Shown here piece after piece: positions 16,526 to 25,413 of a stretch of DNA of 64,000 nucleotides (its first letter is position 1; every line of letters begins with the position of its first letter). The notes beneath the pieces are model-generated. The model saw only the letters and a list, made by a program, of their open reading frames with translations. It searched no databases and was not told where the DNA came from. Source of the DNA: Chloroflexota bacterium (GTDB taxonomy: Bacteria; Chloroflexota; Anaerolineae; UBA4142); assembly GCA_016219275.1 (NCBI GenBank), contig JACRBM010000088.1, positions 1 through 64,000 on the forward strand. The letters run 5' to 3'. The translations under genes and the position numbers were made by a program.

Positions 16526-18330
16526 TCAATCACCCAGATCGGCGCAACACGAATGTGATCGCCCATCGGTTCGCCGCTGGCGTTCAAAAGTTCGAGGCGG
16601 TGCATCGTCGTCAGATCGTACCAACCAAGCGCCAGCGAGTACTCGCCCGGCGGAACGTCCGCGTCTACCGGAATAACCATCCCGTCCGCCGTAGACTGAT
16701 TCGCGCGCCATCGGCTGGTCGGCGATGCGCCATGTTGCGGTTGCGTATCTACGCCGGCGACGATCTGTCCGCGCGCGTCAATCAATTGAGCAAAGATTGT
16801 GTAATCGCGATTAATCGCGGCAGTCGCGCGCCAATACAACGACAGTCCAATCGCCTGCCCAGGTTTGACGCGAGGGTTGGCGAGTTCGAATTCCTCCAAT
16901 TGGATCACTTGAAAGCGCGCCGGCAAATTCGGCGTGGTCGTCACCGAAAAGTTTTTTGCGACCGAAATAGATTGCCACCTGGTCTCATCGTCTTGATAAA
17001 AAATCCACGCGGCATGGTGCGCGGATAAACGCGCGGGCAGGTCAATATCCGTGCCGCTTGCGGAAACGCCGCGACCATAACGCAGAAACATCAAGCCGGA
17101 AATATACGGACTTTGCATCGGTGGGTTGAGAAAATACACTAACGTATCCGGCGGGAAAGTGGGGAACGCTTGAAAGATCGGACGAAACTGGGAACGTGTT
17201 TGCCGCGCCGTTCCTTCAAACGCGACCGCGCTTTCGGCAATCGTCGCGCTGTTCCACACCAACAATCCCGTGCCGATCAACGCGGCGAGTGGCATCATCC
17301 AACGCCGGCGCGTCAGCAATTCAAATGCGAGTCCAACACCGATTGCCGAACCCATCAGCGGCAAATACAAATAGCGCGCCGACGATGACAACACGACCGG
17401 AAAAGGCAGGATCGGCAATAGCGTAAGCAGGATCAGTGCGACGAGAAACAACCCGCGTCGTTCGCCGCGCAGAATCGTGACGGCGACCAGACCCAGGATG
17501 AGCGCGAGCCAAACATAATTAACCGGCGACGGCAAACCCCAGGGAAACGCGAGCGTCGCCGCGTGTTGCGCCAGTCCCAGCCAAATGTGTCCGCCCGCGC
17601 CGTACCCCAACGAATTTGTGAACAGACCGCGCGTCAATACATTCAGTTCGAGCAAGCCATAGAGCGCGCCGAGAAAGACGAACAACGCATAGCGGCGCGC
17701 CAAGCCGAACCACGTCGTCGGTTTCGCGCTGACCCAGCGATCGGCAAGGAACAGCGCGACCGGCAACGTCGCGCCGAGTTCTTTCGACAGCAGCGCGCCG
17801 ATCAAGGTCAGCGTCGTGAACACAAACCAACGGCGGCGTCCGTCGGCAAGATATTCCAACCAGAGACGCAAGCTCAGTAAATAAAAAAACGACACGAGCG
17901 GATCCGCCACGCCGACCCAGAGTACGGCTAGACTGTCCACCGAGAGAACCGCGTAGACGAGCGCCGCGAGCAACGCCGGTCGCCAGCGGCGCGTGATCGC
18001 GCGCGCGAGTTCGAATAGCAAACACGCGTTGAGCAAATGCAAAACGAGTTGAAGGATGTGATGCCCGCGCGCATCATCGCGAAAAAGCAAATAACCGATC
18101 CACCATGCTAGTCCCTGCATCGGACGATACCAATGCCACTGCAATCGCGGATCAAAGTACGCGCCCAAGTAATCCGGAAAATCGAGTCGCCCGATGGCGT
18201 CGAGAAACGCATAGTCATCGGTCCAGAAACCGATGTTCAAACCAGGATGATAGACGATCAGACCCACCGCGACGATGACGATAAAGCAAATGATGATCCA
18301 CCATCGCGACGAAATCAATGCCCCGCTCAT
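16522..18330 (-). CDS. GT-C membrane glycosyltransferase, tandem paralogue 3
   Basis: A 602-residue multi-pass protein. The first outer loop shows FWTDDYAFLDAIG and YRPMQGLAWW, a DDxxFL-type acidic pair as in PMT/TMTC-like GT-C enzymes; LLSKELGATLPVALFL follows. A soluble segment with FPPDTLVYFLNPP and SGLMFLRYGRGVS precedes a beta module (about 478-602) with LYWRA, PTSRW and PPGEYSLAL. These landmarks recur in the next two genes, so the three are duplicates. The start codon directly abuts the upstream stop. Sugar specificity cannot be read. Confidence 0.82.
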   Translation of the reverse strand: MSGALISSRWWIIICFIVIVAVGLIVYHPGLNIGFWTDDYAFLDAIGRLDFPDYLGAYFDPRLQWHWYRPMQGLAWWIGYLLFRDDARGHHILQLVLHLLNACLLFELARAITRRWRPALLAALVYAVLSVDSLAVLWVGVADPLVSFFYLLSLRLWLEYLADGRRRWFVFTTLTLIGALLSKELGATLPVALFLADRWVSAKPTTWFGLARRYALFVFLGALYGLLELNVLTRGLFTNSLGYGAGGHIWLGLAQHAATLAFPWGLPSPVNYVWLALILGLVAVTILRGERRGLFLVALILLTLLPILPFPVVLSSSARYLYLPLMGSAIGVGLAFELLTRRRWMMPLAALIGTGLLVWNSATIAESAVAFEGTARQTRSQFRPIFQAFPTFPPDTLVYFLNPPMQSPYISGLMFLRYGRGVSASGTDIDLPARLSAHHAAWIFYQDDETRWQSISVAKNFSVTTTPNLPARFQVIQLEEFELANPRVKPGQAIGLSLYWRATAAINRDYTIFAQLIDARGQIVAGVDTQPQHGASPTSRWRANQSTADGMVIPVDADVPPGEYSLALGWYDLTTMHRLELLNASGEPMGDHIRVAPIWVIE

Positions 18331-20040
18331 TCAATCCCCTTCGACGACAATCGGCTCAATCGTCATCACCGATGTGTCCGTCAAACCGATAATGAGCCGA
18401 TATGTGCCCGGCGCAAGCGATTGCGGGAGGACGATGGCTTGCGTACCCAGTTCGCGCGGCGACAGGGTTTGCGCGCGTTCGATCCGCGCGACTACGCGAT
18501 TGTCCGGCGCGACCAGTTCCACGCGCGCGACCAATTCGCGCGGCTCGTTCGCGCGCCAGTACAGCAGCACCACAATCGGCTCGCCGCGTTTCACGCGCGC
18601 CCGCGCGAGTTCGTACGCTTCGAGTTGCATCCCGTCGCCGGATGGAACCGGCAACGCGCGCGTCGCGCGAACCGTAATTTCTTTTTCGACGCGCTGCTCT
18701 TTTTGATCGCCTTGCGCGTTCCAGTAAACCACATACGCGTCCGCGTGGTCGCGCAAGTTCGCCGGGCGACCCGAGTCGGTTGCCCCGGCAAACGCGCGCG
18801 TACCGTACTGCCACAAAAACATCCCCGATAAATTCGGACCTGGCACCGGCGGATTGATGAAATAAAAGTACGTGTCGTCCGGCAAAGTCGGATGCGCTTG
18901 GCGCACATTGCGGAACGGCACGCGCGCGACGCGTCCATCTTCCGCGTACTGCGCCGCCGCATCCGCGATGTTCACGCAACCCCACGCGGCAACGAGCACA
19001 AGCAAAGCGAGTGTCAGCCGACGCGGCAACCGTTGCGCGAGCCATTCGAATGCAAGCGCGCACAGAATCGCGGACGCGACCAGCGACAAGTACAAAAAGC
19101 GCGGCGCAACAAATGGAAACGGCGCGACCGGCAAAATCGCCATCACCGCGCCGGCGACGAGCGGCACGAGCACAAATCGTTTTCTTGCGATGACCAAGTA
19201 CGCAAGCAACACGATCACAATCACAAGCCACAAGTAACTGAATGGCGGCGCGAACACCCAGGGGAACGCGAGCATACTCAGATAATCCGCGAGGTTCTGC
19301 GCGATTTGCGCGCCCGCCGAGTACCCCTCGCGATTCACAAACACACTGCGCCGCGTCACGATCCACTCGATCATCCCGAACGGAATCAACGCGAGGACGA
19401 ACAGCGCGTATCGCCGCGCGAGTTGCGCGAGCGATGCCGGTCGCGCAACGTGAAAACGATCCAGCAAAAACAACGTCACCGGCAGAGTCACGCCCAGCTC
19501 TTTCGAAAAGAGCGCCAGCAAGAACGCGATGAACGCCAACACGTAATCGCGCACGCGTTCCTCGCGCAGGTACGCAAGCCAGAACCAAATCGCCGTGAGA
19601 TAAAAAAATGTTTCGAGTGAATCAATCACGCCCGCCCAAAACACGGCGAGCGCGGCGGTCGGCAGAGTGGCGAACACGAGCGCGGCGACAAATCCGACGC
19701 GCGCGTTGCGCGTTTCGCGCTGCACGAGCGCGAACAGAAGCAGAACATTCGCGAGGTGAATGACGACGTTGACCGCGTGATAGCCGAGTGGATTCGTACC
19801 GAACATCGTGTAACCGATACGCCAAAGCACACCTTGCACGGGGCGAAACCACGCGGTCTGCGCGTTCGGATCAATGTACTTGACGAGGTAATCGGCGAGA
19901 CTCAAACGTCCGGCGAGATCGTAGAAAATCCAGTCGTCGCCGTAAAATCCCAGTTGCAACGCGGAAGCGTACGCGAGCAAGACCGTCGCCGCAAGCGCGA
20001 ACATTGCAAGCGGAAATTTAGATCGCGCGAGCATACTCAC
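18331..20040 (-). CDS. GT-C membrane glycosyltransferase, tandem paralogue 2
   Basis: A 569-residue paralogue of the genes on both sides. Landmarks are FYGDDWIFYDLAG, FRPVQGVLWRIGY, FSKELGVTLPVTLFL, LPDDTYFYFINPP and SGMFLWQYG. The C-terminal beta module (about 471-569) is shortened: it keeps LYWRA and APGTYRL but lacks the P-T-x-W segment seen in the others. The start is GTG 20040, which overlaps the upstream stop as GTGA; an in-frame ATG at 20034 is an alternative. Confidence 0.82.
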   Translation of the reverse strand: MSMLARSKFPLAMFALAATVLLAYASALQLGFYGDDWIFYDLAGRLSLADYLVKYIDPNAQTAWFRPVQGVLWRIGYTMFGTNPLGYHAVNVVIHLANVLLLFALVQRETRNARVGFVAALVFATLPTAALAVFWAGVIDSLETFFYLTAIWFWLAYLREERVRDYVLAFIAFLLALFSKELGVTLPVTLFLLDRFHVARPASLAQLARRYALFVLALIPFGMIEWIVTRRSVFVNREGYSAGAQIAQNLADYLSMLAFPWVFAPPFSYLWLVIVIVLLAYLVIARKRFVLVPLVAGAVMAILPVAPFPFVAPRFLYLSLVASAILCALAFEWLAQRLPRRLTLALLVLVAAWGCVNIADAAAQYAEDGRVARVPFRNVRQAHPTLPDDTYFYFINPPVPGPNLSGMFLWQYGTRAFAGATDSGRPANLRDHADAYVVYWNAQGDQKEQRVEKEITVRATRALPVPSGDGMQLEAYELARARVKRGEPIVVLLYWRANEPRELVARVELVAPDNRVVARIERAQTLSPRELGTQAIVLPQSLAPGTYRLIIGLTDTSVMTIEPIVVEGD

Positions 20041-21869
20041 TCAACCACACTGAACGGCGCGAGCGTCACCGCGTCCGCGATTGGGTTGCCGCGTGCGTCG
20101 AGAATCATCGCGCGCCGCATCGTTTGCGCGTCGTACGCGCCCACGCGAATCTGGTAATCGTTCGCGATCGGCGCGTCCGCCGGAACGGTCAACACAATCG
20201 CGTCTGCGATCATTTGGCGCGGTTCCCACTTGCTCGTCGGCATTTTGCCGCGCCGTGGTTCGCCGTCGAACTGCGCGATCAATTTTCCGTCCGGCGAAAC
20301 GAGATGCGCGAAGAATGTGTAATTCGTTTCCATCGTTTCCGCGCCGCGCCAGTACAACGCCACGACAATGGGCTGACCGCGTTTCACCGTCGCGCGCGCA
20401 AGCTCGAATCCTTCGAGTTCCATCGGCGCGTCGAATTTTGCCGGGAGTGCGGGCGTTGCATGCGTTGCGACAATCGGCTCGACCGCGATTTCAACCGGGC
20501 GGCGTTGCGCGTCGAAATAGTACACGAACGCGTTCGCGTGCTCGCGCAAGCGCGCGTATTGATCCCAGCCGCCGACCGAAATGCCGCGACCATAACGCGT
20601 GAAAAACATTCCCGACAACCCGCCCGTCACCGGCGTGATTGGGTCAACAAAGTACAACCGCGTGTCCGGCGGAAACGTCGCGTGCGCGCGTTGAATATCG
20701 TTGAACGGCACGCGCAATTGCCGCGCCCACTCGGCGGCATCGCGCGCGGAGGTATCGAGCGCGAACGCATTGCCGAGCGCGAGCAAAGCCAGCAAACCCG
20801 CGGCGATGCCGCCGCGCGGCAAGCGCGCCGACGCAAAATCGAAAATGAGCGCGAGGAAAATCGCGGCGGACATGATGGGCAGATAAAGGTAACGATGTTC
20901 GATGAACGGAAACGGCAATACCGGCGCGAGCGTAACCAACGTAAAGAGACACAGCAACAGCAACGCGCGATGGCGTTTCCGCGCGAGGACAACGACGAGC
21001 AGGATCAGCGCGACGACGACCCAGCCGTACGTGATGAATGTGCCCGCTTCTTCTACGTTGTAATCAATCGAAGGAAAATCGCCCCAGGGAAAAAAGAAGA
21101 GGACGAGGTACTGCAAAAAAATAAACGCCATCTTGACGCCGACTTGCCAACCGAACACGCTCGCAAACGTGTGCGTGCTTTGCGTCGTGTATTGAATCAG
21201 CGCGAAAATTCCGGCGAGCACGCCAAAAGATGCGTAGCGTCGAATCGTGCGCATCCAATCGAACGGTTGCCGCGCGATCCACAGCTCGACGAGAAATAAA
21301 ATCGGCGGAAGCGTGAACGCGGTTTGTTTGCTCATCAGCGCGAGTGCGAACATCACGAGCGCGAACGCGTAATGTCGCCGTGTCCCGCGTTCGAGGTACG
21401 TCAGCCAAAACCAGACGCTCGCCAAGTACGGCATCGTCGCGAGCGGGTCTACGATGCCAACCCAATTGACGCCGGAAATGTACACGGTAAACGTCGCGAA
21501 GAAAAACGCGCTCGCCAATCCGACGAACCGCTTTTGCGTTACCCGTCCAACCAGCGCGCCCAGCAAGAGTGTGTTGATCGCGTGCCACGCGATGTTGACG
21601 ACGTGATAGCCGTTCGGATTGCCACCGAAAATCTGCCACTCGATGAACCACTGAATCGCCTGGAGCGGACGGTACCACACTGTCCACACGCGCGGATCAA
21701 AAATCTCGACGAGTGCGTTCGCCCAATCCGTTCGCCCGGCTCGTTCGACGTAAATCCAATCGTCAAGATAAAAACCCATCCGCAATCCTGGATGGTAACT
21801 GACGAAAATCATCGCGCACAACACGAATGCGCCCGTGAGATAGATCTTGCGCGTCATTTTGTTTTCCAT
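20037..21869 (-). CDS. GT-C membrane glycosyltransferase, tandem paralogue 1
   Basis: First gene of the four-gene operon, 610 residues. Landmarks shared with the paralogues are FYLDDWIYVERAG, WYRPLQAIQWF, LMSKQTAFTLPPILFL, FPPDTRLYFVDP and SGMFFTRYGRGIS. The SKE of the others is SKQ here. The beta module covers about 483-610 with LYWRG, PTSKW and a TLAPFSVVE end. ATG 21869 is chosen over longer in-frame starts because a good promoter places the transcript start about 6 bases upstream; no Shine-Dalgarno sequence is visible. Confidence 0.83.
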   Translation of the reverse strand: MENKMTRKIYLTGAFVLCAMIFVSYHPGLRMGFYLDDWIYVERAGRTDWANALVEIFDPRVWTVWYRPLQAIQWFIEWQIFGGNPNGYHVVNIAWHAINTLLLGALVGRVTQKRFVGLASAFFFATFTVYISGVNWVGIVDPLATMPYLASVWFWLTYLERGTRRHYAFALVMFALALMSKQTAFTLPPILFLVELWIARQPFDWMRTIRRYASFGVLAGIFALIQYTTQSTHTFASVFGWQVGVKMAFIFLQYLVLFFFPWGDFPSIDYNVEEAGTFITYGWVVVALILLVVVLARKRHRALLLLCLFTLVTLAPVLPFPFIEHRYLYLPIMSAAIFLALIFDFASARLPRGGIAAGLLALLALGNAFALDTSARDAAEWARQLRVPFNDIQRAHATFPPDTRLYFVDPITPVTGGLSGMFFTRYGRGISVGGWDQYARLREHANAFVYYFDAQRRPVEIAVEPIVATHATPALPAKFDAPMELEGFELARATVKRGQPIVVALYWRGAETMETNYTFFAHLVSPDGKLIAQFDGEPRRGKMPTSKWEPRQMIADAIVLTVPADAPIANDYQIRVGAYDAQTMRRAMILDARGNPIADAVTLAPFSVVE

Positions 21870-21881
21870 CAATGTGCGCCG

Positions 21882-21910
21882 AGTATAGCAGAGAAAAACA
21901 GCCGAGACAA
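21882..21910 (-). promoter_or_regulatory. Promoter of the four-gene glycosyltransferase operon
   Basis: TTGTCT (21910-21905), 17 bases, TATACT preceded by TGC (extended -10; 21887-21882). The leader before ATG 21869 would be about 6 bases, pointing to nearly leaderless translation. Confidence 0.7.
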
Positions 21911-21982
21911 ATTCAAGCACGCGACTGCCGACTGCCGTAAGAAAATCGCGAGGGTGTGCGTCAAGTTTTTGAGTGGTGAAAA

Positions 21983-22042
21983 AACCTTGCGAAGGTTGAA
22001 CGGCAATCCTATTTGATTTGTCGTCAAAACCTTTGCAAGGTT
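21983..22042. repeat. Pair of AACCTTGCGAAGGTT-family palindromes
   Basis: AACCTTGCGAAGGTT (21983-21997) and AACCTTTGCAAGGTT (22028-22042), each nearly self-complementary, lie 30 bases apart in the divergent promoter region between the glycosyltransferase operon and the MBL-fold gene. Related copies are at 23863-23958 and 49037-49075. Apart from the two promoters I see nothing else in 21870-22180. Confidence 0.85.
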
Positions 22043-22086
22043 GAGTGTTCCAAAATTTTGACGGACACCCAAATCGCGACAACCAT

Positions 22087-22115
22087 TTGAACGCATAACG
22101 AATCCGCGTTATAAT
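22087..22115 (+). promoter_or_regulatory. Strong promoter of the MBL-fold hydrolase
   Basis: TTGAAC (22087-22092), 17 bases, TATAAT (22110-22115). The predicted leader from about 22122 is about 60 bases and contains the self-complementary CTCTCGAGAG before AGGAG. Confidence 0.85.
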
Positions 22116-22180
22116 TGGCGTGTCGGAAACCTAGCGGCGGTCGGCGCTGTGCCGTCGTCCGTCTCTCGAGAGGAGCAACG

Positions 22181-22801
22181 ATGGAAGACAACATTTTCTG
22201 GCTGGGGCACGATTCGTTTCGTTTCAAAGGGGAAAAAGTTGTGTACGTGGATCCGTGGAAACTTGCGGCGGACGCGGAAAAAGCAGACGTGATTCTCGTG
22301 ACGCACGATCACCACGATCATTTTTCCAAGGACGACATTGCCCGCCTCTCGAAAGCGGACACGATCATCGTCGCGCCTGACGCGGTGACGAAACAACTGA
22401 GCGGCACAGCGACAACCGTCAAACCCGGCGATCATCTCACCGTCGCCGGCATCGCGCTAGAGGTTGTGCCGGCGTACAATCCGAACAAACGCTTTCATCC
22501 CAGGTCGGCGGGATACGTGGGCTACATCGTCACGTTGCAAGGCAAACGCATCTACCACGCGGGCGACACCGATTTGATTCCGGAGATGGCGCACATCAAA
22601 ACCGATATCGCGTTATTGCCGGTGAGCGGCACGTACGTGATGACCGCACTCGAAGCCGCCGAAGCTGCGAACACGCTCAAACCCGCGCTCGCGATACCCA
22701 TGCACTGGGGCGATCCCGCCGTCGTTGGCACGCGGCGCGACGCGGAAGAATTCAAACGCTTGGCAACCGTGCCGGTCAAGATTCTCGACAAGTCAAAATA
22801 A
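22181..22801 (+). CDS. MBL-fold metal-dependent hydrolase, UPF0173-like
   Basis: A 206-residue metallo-beta-lactamase fold protein. Metal ligands are visible in THDHHDHFS (residues 43-51), HAGDTD (about 126-131) and PMHWG near the C-terminus. GHDSFRFKG at the start is typical of the UPF0173/UlaG-like group, whose natural substrates are mostly unknown. ATG 22181 follows AGGAGCAACG at normal spacing and is driven by the promoter at 22087. It is a single-gene unit facing a convergent transporter gene. Confidence 0.9.
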   Translation: MEDNIFWLGHDSFRFKGEKVVYVDPWKLAADAEKADVILVTHDHHDHFSKDDIARLSKADTIIVAPDAVTKQLSGTATTVKPGDHLTVAGIALEVVPAYNPNKRFHPRSAGYVGYIVTLQGKRIYHAGDTDLIPEMAHIKTDIALLPVSGTYVMTALEAAEAANTLKPALAIPMHWGDPAVVGTRRDAEEFKRLATVPVKILDKSK

Positions 22802-22807
22802 AAACAA

Positions 22808-22836
22808 CCGACCTCCTGCAAAAAACAGGAGGTCGG
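22808..22836. terminator. Terminator hairpin between convergent genes
   Basis: CCGACCTCCTG (22808-22818), 7-nt loop, CAGGAGGTCGG (22826-22836). On the minus strand a T-rich tract (TTGTTTTTATTTTG) follows, so it terminates the FNT transporter gene best and may act for the MBL gene as well. Confidence 0.88.
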
Positions 22837-22843
22837 CGCTTGG

Positions 22844-23773
22844 TTATGCTCCCTCGTCCGAATTCATCTTTTTGCTTAACCACTCACGAATACGAGTGCT
22901 GATCGCCCTGGGCAGTTCGCTGATCGGTCGCGTGCGCATAAAGACAAACCAGTAGATAAACCCGACCAGGACCGCGCCGCCGACAATGTTGCCGAGCGTC
23001 GAAGGAATCAGATTGTTCATCACGAACGCGACCCAGTTCAGATTCGTCAGTTTATCCGCGCTCAGCCCGGCTGCCTGCACGACGGCTGGCTCGTTCGCCA
23101 AAAAAATGCCGAGCGGAACAAAGTACATATTCGCGATGCAGTGTTCCATCCCCGCCGCGACGAAGGCGGTGATCGGCGGGATGATGCTCAGAATCTTGTC
23201 CGTGTTACTGCGCGCGCTGTACGCCAGCCACACTGCGAGACACACCAACGCGTTCGCGATGATCCCGCGCACGAACGCGACCTCCCAGGTCAGGTTGACT
23301 TTGGTGTTCGCGAGTGCGAGCGCATTCGCGCCCACTTTGAAATTGTCCGCCGTCCATTGCAATGACCAATAAATCGCCAACGCAGTGAGCGCCGCGCCGA
23401 CGAAATTACCGATGTAGACGAGCACCCAATTGCGCGCGAGTTCCTCGATACGCACTTTGCGCGCGGCGAATGCCATCACGATCAAGTTGTTGCCGGTGAA
23501 CAATTCCGCGCCCGCGATCACGACCAGGATCAATCCCAGCGAAAACGCCGCGCCCGCCAGCAACCGATTGATGCCATACCCCACCCCGGTATCCGTGCTC
23601 ACAATCGTCGAGAACAGCGCGCCGAGCGCGATGAACGAGCCAGCCAAAATCGCGAGCACAACCGTATTTGCCGCGCTCAAGCGCACTTTTGCCAAGCCGA
23701 TCTTTTCCGCGCGCTCCGCCATCTCCATCGGCGAGTACGGATCAATTTGCACTATGACATTGCTATCGTTCAT
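22844..23773 (-). CDS. Formate/nitrite transporter (FNT) family channel
   Basis: A 309-residue membrane protein with six predicted helices and the FNT pattern: [27 protein letters not shown] (first half) and [18 protein letters not shown] with [15 protein letters not shown] (second half). FNT channels form pentamers that move formate, nitrite or hydrosulfide; which one applies here is not determinable. ATG 23773 follows AAAGGAAG. Upstream lies a perfect CRP/FNR-type operator (23793-23810), consistent with control by redox or energy state. Confidence 0.92.
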   Translation of the reverse strand: MNDSNVIVQIDPYSPMEMAERAEKIGLAKVRLSAANTVVLAILAGSFIALGALFSTIVSTDTGVGYGINRLLAGAAFSLGLILVVIAGAELFTGNNLIVMAFAARKVRIEELARNWVLVYIGNFVGAALTALAIYWSLQWTADNFKVGANALALANTKVNLTWEVAFVRGIIANALVCLAVWLAYSARSNTDKILSIIPPITAFVAAGMEHCIANMYFVPLGIFLANEPAVVQAAGLSADKLTNLNWVAFVMNNLIPSTLGNIVGGAVLVGFIYWFVFMRTRPISELPRAISTRIREWLSKKMNSDEGA

Positions 23774-23792
23774 CTTCGTCTTCCTTTCATTA

Positions 23793-23820
23793 TTGTGAAA
23801 ATAGTCACAATACGTATTGT
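23793..23820 (-). promoter_or_regulatory. CRP/FNR-family operator with a second overlapping palindrome
   Basis: TTGTGA, six bases, TCACAA (23793-23810) is a perfect match to a CRP/FNR-superfamily site. It overlaps the perfect 14-bp palindrome ACAATACGTATTGT (23807-23820). The site begins 20 bases upstream of the FNT start codon, near the expected transcript start, so repression or overlapping control is as likely as activation. Confidence 0.7.
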
Positions 23821-23862
23821 ATTCGACTTGCAAAAAAAGTCAACCGCGCTGTCGCAGGATCG

Positions 23863-23958
23863 AGCCTTGCGAAGGTTGCCAACCACTTTACCAAGACCTC
23901 GCGCGACGATACCAAATTCGATTTCAAGAGAATTACGCCTTCAAACCTTCGCAAGGTT
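23863..23958. repeat. Two AACCTTGCGAAGGTT-family palindromes flanking a spacer
   Basis: GCCTTGCGAAGGTT (23863-23877 region) and AACCTTCGCAAGGTT (23944-23958) lie in the divergent gap between the FNT gene and glyA. The second copy ends 13 bases before the glyA -35 box. Nothing else is visible in 23821-23970. Confidence 0.8.
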
Positions 23959-23970
23959 GGGCTACCAATT

Positions 23971-23999
23971 TTGTCCAAACACGGTGCGTGTGCTATACT
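23971..23999 (+). promoter_or_regulatory. Promoter of glyA
   Basis: TTGTCC (23971-23976), 17 bases, TATACT with a preceding TGC (23994-23999). The leader of about 37 bases carries a CGCGCG(GT)CGCGCG hairpin and AAAGGAG. No glycine riboswitch is visible. Confidence 0.75.
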
Positions 24000-24042
24000 T
24001 GAAACGCGCGGTCGCGCGCAGATTTCAAAGGAGTATTCAATT

Positions 24043-25296
24043 ATGGGCGCTATGGCGCAACTGAATCTAGTGGACCCAGCCGTTGCCGCGATTATCGAGC
24101 AGGAATGCCGGCGACAAAAAGAGGGGTTGGAACTCATCGCCTCCGAGAATTATGCGAGTCGCGCGGTTCTCCAAGCGGTCGGCTCGGTACTGACGAACAA
24201 GTACGCGGAAGGGTACCCCGCCAAGCGGTACTATAACGGCTGCGAGTACGTGGATCAAACCGAGACGCTCGCCATCGAACGGGCGAAAAAATTATTCGGC
24301 GCGCATCACGCGAACGTACAACCGCACTCGGGTTCGCAAGCGAATCTCGCGGCGTACCTCGCATTGATCAAGCCGGGCGACACGGTGCTCGCGATGAGTC
24401 TCGCGCAAGGCGGACACCTCACACATGGCGCGCCGGTCAACTTGTCGGGGCAACTGTACCATTTCATCGGGTACGGTGTGAATCGCGAAACCGAAACGTT
24501 GGACTATGACGAATTGGCGCGTCTCGCCGAAACGCATCGCCCTAAACTCATCGTCGGGGGCGCGACCGCATACCCGCGCGCGTTTGATTTCGCGCGGATG
24601 CGCGCCATCGCGAATTCGGTCGGCGCGCGGTTGATGGTAGACATGGCGCACATCGCCGGTTTGATCGCGGGCAAGGTTCATCCCGATCCGGTGCCGGTCG
24701 CGGATGTCGTGACGACAACGACGCACAAAACGTTGCGCGGTCCCCGCGGTGGAATGATTCTCGCCACCGAAGAATTCGGCAAGGCGATTGACAAAGCCGT
24801 TTTTCCCGGCACCCAAGGCGGTCCACTCGAACACGTCATCGCGGGCAAGGCGGTCGCGTTGAAAGAAGCGCTCGATCCGTCGTTCGCCGAGTACCAAAAG
24901 CAAATCGTCAAGAACGCGCGCGCGCTCGGCGAACAACTCGCCGCGCGCGGCATTCGCCTCGTGTCCGGCGGCACCGACAATCACTTGCTCCTGGTGGACT
25001 TGACGAAGCAAGGCGTGAGCGGCAAGGACGCGGCGAATACGCTGCAAAGCGTCGGCATCACGTGCAACAAAAATCTGATTCCATTCGATCCGCTCGCGGC
25101 GACCATCACGAGCGGCGTGCGCATCGGCACGCCGGCGGTGACGACGCGCGGCTTGTGCGAAGACGATTTGCGTCAAGTCGCGGATTGGATTGCCGATGTG
25201 GTCACGCACATGGACGACGCGGCATTGCACGCGCGCATTCGTGAAGCAGTGCGAAACTTTGCCAGCCAATTTCCGATGCCAGGAATTGACGGATAA
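24043..25296 (+). CDS. glyA: Serine hydroxymethyltransferase
   Basis: Interconverts serine and glycine with tetrahydrofolate, supplying one-carbon units. The 417-residue length is standard. Landmarks are [10 protein letters not shown] (residues 30-39), [13 protein letters not shown], the PLP lysine in [15 protein letters not shown], and [14 protein letters not shown] near the end. ATG 24043 has AAAGGAG 9 bases upstream; an ATG three codons later is possible. The gene is monocistronic, bounded by its own promoter and terminator. Confidence 0.97.
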   Translation: MGAMAQLNLVDPAVAAIIEQECRRQKEGLELIASENYASRAVLQAVGSVLTNKYAEGYPAKRYYNGCEYVDQTETLAIERAKKLFGAHHANVQPHSGSQANLAAYLALIKPGDTVLAMSLAQGGHLTHGAPVNLSGQLYHFIGYGVNRETETLDYDELARLAETHRPKLIVGGATAYPRAFDFARMRAIANSVGARLMVDMAHIAGLIAGKVHPDPVPVADVVTTTTHKTLRGPRGGMILATEEFGKAIDKAVFPGTQGGPLEHVIAGKAVALKEALDPSFAEYQKQIVKNARALGEQLAARGIRLVSGGTDNHLLLVDLTKQGVSGKDAANTLQSVGITCNKNLIPFDPLAATITSGVRIGTPAVTTRGLCEDDLRQVADWIADVVTHMDDAALHARIREAVRNFASQFPMPGIDG

Positions 25297-25303
25297 CGCA
25301 AAA

Positions 25304-25336
25304 AACGGGGCGCGGTGACTCGCCTCGTTTTTATTT
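25304..25336 (+). terminator. Intrinsic terminator of glyA
   Basis: AACGGGGCG, loop of 8, CGCCTCGTT (one G-U pair), then TTTTATTT. Confidence 0.85.
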
Positions 25337-25348
25337 AGCGCGCGCCAT

Positions 25349-25377
25349 TTGCCCGCGCCCGTGATGTATGCTATATT
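25349..25377 (+). promoter_or_regulatory. Promoter of the lipoprotein gene and exopolysaccharide locus
   Basis: TTGCCC (25349-25354), 17 bases, TATATT (25372-25377). It lies directly after the glyA terminator and about 37 bases before the lipoprotein start, with GGAGG in the leader. Confidence 0.65.
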
Positions 25378-25413
25378 CCACCGCGAAGCAATCAGTCGCA
25401 TTCGGAGGTGTGT

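Noticed and set aside
24006-24042. Glycine riboswitch before glyA
   Set aside because: The leader is only about 37 bases and holds a single small hairpin.
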